From Rhodoferax sp. (GTDB taxonomy: Bacteria; Pseudomonadota; Gammaproteobacteria; Burkholderiales; Burkholderiaceae_C), in assembly GCA_019449595.1 (NCBI GenBank), contig JAGRPL010000001.1, positions 1 to 64,000 of the forward strand: DNA of 64,000 nt. Direction: 5' to 3'. Under the pieces are notes generated by a model. That model was not told the DNA's origin, did no database searches, and saw only the letters and a list, made by a program, of their open reading frames with translations. The translations under genes were made by a program, and so were the position numbers. Below are positions 60,055-64,000 of this stretch, in pieces (within the stretch, counting starts at the first letter, position 1; each line of letters starts with the position of its first letter).

Positions 60055-61737
60055 ATGTCAGAATCTTTCGCAGCCCTATTCGAAGAGTCGCAAAAACGCT
60101 CGGAAACCCGCATCGGTGAAGTCGTCACCGCTGAAGTCGTTCGCATCGAACACAGCTTCGTGGTCGTCAATGCCGGCCTCAAGTCCGAAGCCTACGTGCC
60201 AATCTCCGAATTCAAGAACGACAAGGGCGAACTCGAAGTCCAGGTCGGTGAATTCGTTTCCGTCGCCATCGTGGCCATGGAAAACGGCTACGGCGACACC
60301 ATCGTCAGCCGCGACACCGCCAAACGCCTGGCTTCCTGGATGTCCCTGGAGAAATCCCTGGAATCCGGCGAATTCGTCACCGGCACCACTTCCGGCAAAG
60401 TCAAGGGCGGCCTGACCGTTCTGGTCAACGGCATCCGCGCATTCCTGCCCGGCTCCCTCGTCGACACACGTCCCACCAAGGACCTGTCTCCGTACGAGAA
60501 CAAGACCATGGAATTCAAGGTCATCAAGCTCGACCGCAAGCGCAACAACGTGGTGCTGAGCCGCCGCGCCGTGGTGGAAGCCTCCATGGGCGAAGAGCGC
60601 GCCAAGCTGATGCAGACCCTCAAGGAAGGTTCTGTGGTCCAAGGCGTGGTCAAGAACATCACCGAATACGGTGCGTTCGTGGACCTGGGTGGTATCGACG
60701 GCCTGCTGCACATCACCGACATGGCATGGCGCCGTGTCCGTCACCCCTCCGAAGTGGTGACCGCTGGCCAGGAAATCACCGCCAAGATCCTGAAGTTCGA
60801 CACCGAGAAGAACCGCGTGTCCCTGGGTCTGAAGCAGATGGGCGACGATCCCTGGATGGGCGTCAACCGCCGTTACCCCCAAGGTACCCGCATGTTCGGC
60901 AAGATCACCAACATCGCCGACTACGGCGCGTTTGTGGAACTCGAACCCGGCATCGAAGGTCTGGTGCACGTGTCCGAAATGGACTGGACCAACAAGAACG
61001 TTGCTCCTTCGAAGATCGTTGCCCTGGGTGACGAAGTCGAAGTCATGGTCCTGGAAATCGACGAAGACAAGCGTCGCATCTCCCTGGGCATGAAGCAGTG
61101 CAAGGCCAACCCCTGGCAAGAGTTCGCGCAGAACACCAAGCGCGGCGACCGCGTCAAGGGCCCGATCAAGTCCATCACCGACTTCGGCGTGTTCGTCGGT
61201 CTGGCTGCTGGCATCGACGGCCTGGTACACCTGTCCGACCTGTCCTGGAACGAAACCGGCGAAGCCGCCGTGCGCGAGTTCAAGAAGGGCCAGGAAGTCG
61301 AAGCCATCGTGCTGGCCGTGGACGTGGACCGCGAGCGCATCTCCCTGGGCATCAAGCAGCTGGATTCCGACCCGTTCACCACCTTCGTGTCGATCAACGA
61401 CAAGGGCCAGGTTGTGACCGGCAAGGTCAAGACTGTGGACGCCAAGGGCGCTGAAATCGACCTGGGCGACGACATCATCGGCTACCTGCGCGCTTCCGAA
61501 ATCTCCCGCGACCGCGTGGAAGATGCCCGCAACGTGCTCAAGGAAGGCGACGAAGTCACCGCCGTGGTCGTGAACGTGGATCGCAAGACCCGCAACATCC
61601 AGTTGTCCATCAAGGCCAAGGATGCTGCCGACCAGTCCGAAGCCATGGCCAACCTGAGCCAGCAGTCCGCCCGTGAAAACGCCGGCACCACCAGCCTGGG
61701 CGCATTGCTGCGCGCCAAGCTGGACAACAACAACTAA
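60055..61737 (+). CDS. rpsA: 30S ribosomal protein S1
   Basis: 560 residues with six S1 RNA-binding domains; repeats 3-6 are easily seen as [65 protein letters not shown] and the divergent [19 protein letters not shown]. The first two domains bind the ribosome and the others mRNA. Length matches E. coli S1 (557). Codon use here is strikingly biased, as expected for a highly expressed gene. It starts 115 bases after aroA/cmk, the ancient cmk-rpsA order. Confidence 0.99.
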   Translation: MSESFAALFEESQKRSETRIGEVVTAEVVRIEHSFVVVNAGLKSEAYVPISEFKNDKGELEVQVGEFVSVAIVAMENGYGDTIVSRDTAKRLASWMSLEKSLESGEFVTGTTSGKVKGGLTVLVNGIRAFLPGSLVDTRPTKDLSPYENKTMEFKVIKLDRKRNNVVLSRRAVVEASMGEERAKLMQTLKEGSVVQGVVKNITEYGAFVDLGGIDGLLHITDMAWRRVRHPSEVVTAGQEITAKILKFDTEKNRVSLGLKQMGDDPWMGVNRRYPQGTRMFGKITNIADYGAFVELEPGIEGLVHVSEMDWTNKNVAPSKIVALGDEVEVMVLEIDEDKRRISLGMKQCKANPWQEFAQNTKRGDRVKGPIKSITDFGVFVGLAAGIDGLVHLSDLSWNETGEAAVREFKKGQEVEAIVLAVDVDRERISLGIKQLDSDPFTTFVSINDKGQVVTGKVKTVDAKGAEIDLGDDIIGYLRASEISRDRVEDARNVLKEGDEVTAVVVNVDRKTRNIQLSIKAKDAADQSEAMANLSQQSARENAGTTSLGALLRAKLDNNN

Positions 61738-61757
61738 GCCTTGCTGTTGAACTGAAC

Positions 61758-61796
61758 AAACGACCGGCTGCCTGTGTGCTCCGGTCGTTTTTTCAT
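61758..61796 (+). terminator. Rho-independent terminator after rpsA
   Basis: AACGACCGG pairs with CCGGTCGTT around a 14-base loop and six T follow. It stands about 20 bases after the rpsA stop and just before ihfB, so some termination is expected between them. Confidence 0.85.
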
Positions 61797-61814
61797 TAAA
61801 GAAGATACTTTTTC

Positions 61815-62126
61815 ATGACACGCTCCGACCTTGTTGAAGAACTCGCCAACCGGTTTGGCCAGCTCACGCATCGCGACGCCGAATTCGCCGTCAAGGCGAT
61901 TCTGGACGCCATGAACGATGCCCTCGTGGCTGGGCACCGCATCGAGATCCGCGGCTTCGGCAGCTTCTCCATCAACCGCCGGCCCCCGCGCATGGGCCGC
62001 AACCCGCGCAGCGGCGAAAGCGTGGCCATCCCGGAAAAGCGCGTCCCCCATTTCAAACCTGGCAAAGCCCTGCGTGAAGCGGTGGACCAGCGCACGGCCG
62101 AACTCGAAGCCAAGCCCCAGGCCTGA
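61815..62126 (+). CDS. ihfB: Integration host factor subunit beta
   Basis: 103 residues; DNA-bending protein, partner of Ihf[28 protein letters not shown] and the DNA-binding arm [24 protein letters not shown] (containing the proline that intercalates into DNA) are diagnostic of the beta subunit. Slightly longer C-terminus than in E. coli. The rpsA-ihfB order is conserved in many proteobacteria. Confidence 0.97.
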   Translation: MTRSDLVEELANRFGQLTHRDAEFAVKAILDAMNDALVAGHRIEIRGFGSFSINRRPPRMGRNPRSGESVAIPEKRVPHFKPGKALREAVDQRTAELEAKPQA

Positions 62127-62164
62127 ACGGCAACGGTAGAATCACCTCGACACCGGGGAGATCA

Positions 62165-62464
62165 ATGAAACAACTTGCATGGTTCTTTAAGTGGATACTT
62201 AAAGCAGCCATTTTTTTTACTCTTTTCGCCTTCGCGCTGAACAACCAGCACGACGTGACCGTGCACTTCTTCTTCGGCCAGCAATGGACGGCCCCGCTGG
62301 TTCTCGTGGTTCTGATTGCCTTCGCCATCGGACTCGTCATCGGTGTGCTGGGCATGGTGCCGCGCTGGTGGAAGCACCGCCGCGACGCAACGCGCGCGCG
62401 CCAGGTTGCCGCAGTGCCCGTCGAAGCCGAAAAACCACCTGCCCCGCCGCCCTATGGAATTTGA
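62165..62464 (+). CDS. lapA: LapA-family inner-membrane protein (DUF1049)
   Basis: 99 residues with two hydrophobic helices (WILKAAIFFTLFAFALNNQ and LVLVVLIAFAIGLVIGVLGMV), then a basic cytoplasmic tail. The NNQHDVTVHFFFGQQW segment between the helices is the family core. LapA works with LapB in control of lipopolysaccharide synthesis (LpxC turnover) in E. coli. It overlaps lapB by 11 bases. Confidence 0.93.
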   Translation: MKQLAWFFKWILKAAIFFTLFAFALNNQHDVTVHFFFGQQWTAPLVLVVLIAFAIGLVIGVLGMVPRWWKHRRDATRARQVAAVPVEAEKPPAPPPYGI

Positions 62465-63611
62465 TCTGAGCTGGATACTGCTGGGGCTGTCCCTTGCCTT
62501 TGCGTTGGGCTGGATGGCCTCCCGGTTCGATGTGCGCCAGTTGCGCATGGAAAACCGCCAGGCCCCCAAAGCCTATTTCAAGGGCCTGAATTTCCTGCTC
62601 AACGAGCAGCAGGACCAGGCCATCGATGCGTTCATCGAGGCCGTCCAGAACGATCCGGACACCTCCGAGCTGCATTTCGCATTGGGCAACCTGTTTCGCC
62701 GCCGCGGTGAATACGAGCGCGCCGTGCGGGTCCATCAGCACCTGCTCTCGCGGGGAGACCTGAGCGAAGACGACCGCCACCGAGCCCAGCACGCGCTGGC
62801 GCTGGACTACCTGAAGGCCGGCCTGCTGGACCGCGCAGAAGAAGCCCTGATCAAGTTGGAGGGCACGCGCTTTGAAGCCCAGGCCCGACTGGCGCTGCTG
62901 GCCAACTACGAACGCTCGCGCGACTGGGAGCACGCAGCGCAGGTGGCCCAGAAGCTGCAGACGTCCGGCCAGGGCAGCTTTACCGGGCGCCTATCCCACT
63001 ACCTGTGCGAGCAGGCCGCAGCCTGCGTGGCAGCCCACGACATCCCGCAGGCCCAGGCGCATCTGCTCCAGGCCGTGCAGATTGCCCCTGAGGCGCCCCG
63101 CCCGCGCATGGACCTGGCGCAGATCCAGAGCACGCTGGGCCAGCCCGCCCTGGCCTGCGACACGCTGGCCGATGCCATGGTCGCCGCACCCACCGCCATG
63201 GGCTTGATTGCAGCACCGCTGGCCCAGTACGCCATCGCCGCCCACCAGGGCCTGCGCACACTGGAACAATTCAAGGCCGCCTATGCCCAGGCCCCGTCGC
63301 TGGACGTGCTCGACGCCATCGTGACACTGGAAGCCGCCAGCGGCGCGCCCAGCGCCAGTGCCCGCGAGTGGTATGCGCGCCACCTGGAGCAAGAGCCTTC
63401 GCTGGTGGCAGCCGCCAAATGGATTGCCGGCGAGAAGCTTGAACACGAGCAGTTTCACCCCCAGGTGCAGCGGGCACTGGACCACGCCGTCAAACCCCTG
63501 ACCCGCTACCGCTGCGCGGCCTGCGGCTTTGAAGCCAAGCTGCACTTCTGGCAATGCCCGGGCTGTCAGGCCTGGGACAGCTACCCGGCGCGGCGCGTAG
63601 AAGAGTTATGA
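62454..63611 (+). CDS. lapB: LapB (YciM) lipopolysaccharide assembly protein
   Basis: 385 residues. One N-terminal transmembrane helix (WILLGLSLAFALGWMASRF), about nine tetratricopeptide-type repeats from residue 40 (KAYFKGLNFLLNEQQDQAI, ELHFALGNLFRRRGEYERA) and a C-terminal rubredoxin-like zinc knuckle, RCAACGFEAKLHFWQCPGCQ. In E. coli it directs LpxC to the FtsH protease. The length is typical. Its TGA stop overlaps the next start as ATGA. Confidence 0.95.
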   Translation: MEFDLSWILLGLSLAFALGWMASRFDVRQLRMENRQAPKAYFKGLNFLLNEQQDQAIDAFIEAVQNDPDTSELHFALGNLFRRRGEYERAVRVHQHLLSRGDLSEDDRHRAQHALALDYLKAGLLDRAEEALIKLEGTRFEAQARLALLANYERSRDWEHAAQVAQKLQTSGQGSFTGRLSHYLCEQAAACVAAHDIPQAQAHLLQAVQIAPEAPRPRMDLAQIQSTLGQPALACDTLADAMVAAPTAMGLIAAPLAQYAIAAHQGLRTLEQFKAAYAQAPSLDVLDAIVTLEAASGAPSASAREWYARHLEQEPSLVAAAKWIAGEKLEHEQFHPQVQRALDHAVKPLTRYRCAACGFEAKLHFWQCPGCQAWDSYPARRVEEL

Positions 63612-64000
63612 CCCCACACGTCAATTCCATGAAAATATCCCGAGAACAAATGGCGGCCGCGCGCGTGCTGGTCGTCGGCGACGTCATGCTGGACCGCTAC
63701 TGGTACGGTGCGGTGGACCGCATCTCCCCCGAGGCCCCCGTGCCCGTGGTGCGCATCACGCGCGAGGAGGAACGCAACGGTGGCGCCGCCAACGTGGCCT
63801 ACAACGTGGTGACCCTGGGCGCCCAAGCCTCCCTGCTGACCGTAGTGGGCGACGACGAAGCCAGCCACAAGCTCGAAGCCCTGGTTGCCAACACCGGCAT
63901 CCAGACCCATTTCGGGCGCGATGCCGACCTCAAGACCACCGTCAAGCTGCGCGTCATCGGGCGCCAGCAGCAGCTGCTGCGGCTCGACTTTGAAAACACG
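63608..64000 (+). CDS. hldE1: D-glycero-beta-D-manno-heptose-7-phosphate kinase, N-terminal part
   Basis: The first 131 codons of a PfkB-family sugar kinase of ADP-heptose synthesis for the lipopolysaccharide inner core (rfaE1/hldA type); the gene continues past the right edge. VLVVGDVMLDRYWYGAVDRISPEAPVPVV and GGAANVAYNVVTLGAQASLL are the family hallmarks. It follows lapB with an ATGA overlap, consistent with shared control of lipopolysaccharide genes. An in-frame ATG seven codons later is an alternative start. Whether a fused nucleotidyltransferase domain follows cannot be seen. Confidence 0.93.
   Translation, partial: MTPHVNSMKISREQMAAARVLVVGDVMLDRYWYGAVDRISPEAPVPVVRITREEERNGGAANVAYNVVTLGAQASLLTVVGDDEASHKLEALVANTGIQTHFGRDADLKTTVKLRVIGRQQQLLRLDFENT

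Overview
This window is a stretch of chromosome from a GC-rich betaproteobacterium, almost certainly family Comamonadaceae (Rhodoferax, Curvibacter or Acidovorax-like). The evidence is the tmRNA with the tag ANDERFALAA, a fused aroA-cmk gene, a divergent Lrp-type regulator beside putA, the ompA-ubiG-gph-ssrA order, the CX14CX2C form of QueE, and short mosaic repeats of a type I associate with this family. No plasmid, phage, insertion sequence, CRISPR array or tRNA gene was seen. Nearly everything is core metabolism, so the unusual signals are in gene architecture and in dispersed repeats.

Layout. 1-3.7 kb: end of an ETF:ubiquinone oxidoreductase gene, a pabB-pabC fusion, a DUF1993 gene and an outer-membrane barrel. 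3.9-10.2 kb: a tandem glycine riboswitch ahead of gcvT-gcvH-gcvP and sdaA, a glycine-to-serine-to-pyruvate module. 10.3-12.0 kb: queE and a three-domain queD for 7-deazaguanine synthesis. 12-25.9 kb: DODA-type dioxygenase, CaCA antiporter, LysR regulator, aroQ, aroC, a CBS protein, a MetY-type sulfhydrylase with a hydrolase, a CSS-EAL phosphodiesterase, a UDG-family protein, YihY, DUF2069 and a D-lactate/2-hydroxyglutarate-type FAD enzyme. 26-31.4 kb: malic enzyme, thyA-folA-DUF4337-xth and alanine dehydrogenase. 31.5-36.4 kb: nitrogen control (ntrC, ntrB, a DUF4124 gene, glnA) with a sigma-54 promoter and two NtrC boxes. 36.4-43.3 kb: a CinA/MoaB-like protein, an EI24 membrane protein, an RsuA-type pseudouridine synthase, and putA with its divergent Lrp-family regulator. 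43.3-49.1 kb: a GntR gene followed by a complete branched-chain-type ABC transporter. 49.3-51.9 kb: tmRNA, gph, ubiG, ompA. 52-64 kb: gyrA, then the supraoperon serC-pheA-tyrA-aroA/cmk-rpsA-ihfB-lapA-lapB-hldE1, linking serine and aromatic amino-acid synthesis to ribosome and lipopolysaccharide functions.

The most interesting observation is a family of about eleven copies of a roughly 54-bp two-stem repeat. Seven lie between genes or at gene ends. Four appear to lie inside essential or core genes (gcvT, gcvP, aroA, the rsuA homologue), where they are translated; the three that read in the gene's sense direction use the same frame. Several others supply the stop codon of a neighbouring gene. 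The second stem is preserved as a stem although its bases differ between copies. A second, unrelated GC-rich repeat is inserted in frame in the CinA-like gene. Together they resemble a betaproteobacterial counterpart of the Rickettsia palindromic elements that insert into proteins; this analogy is inference.
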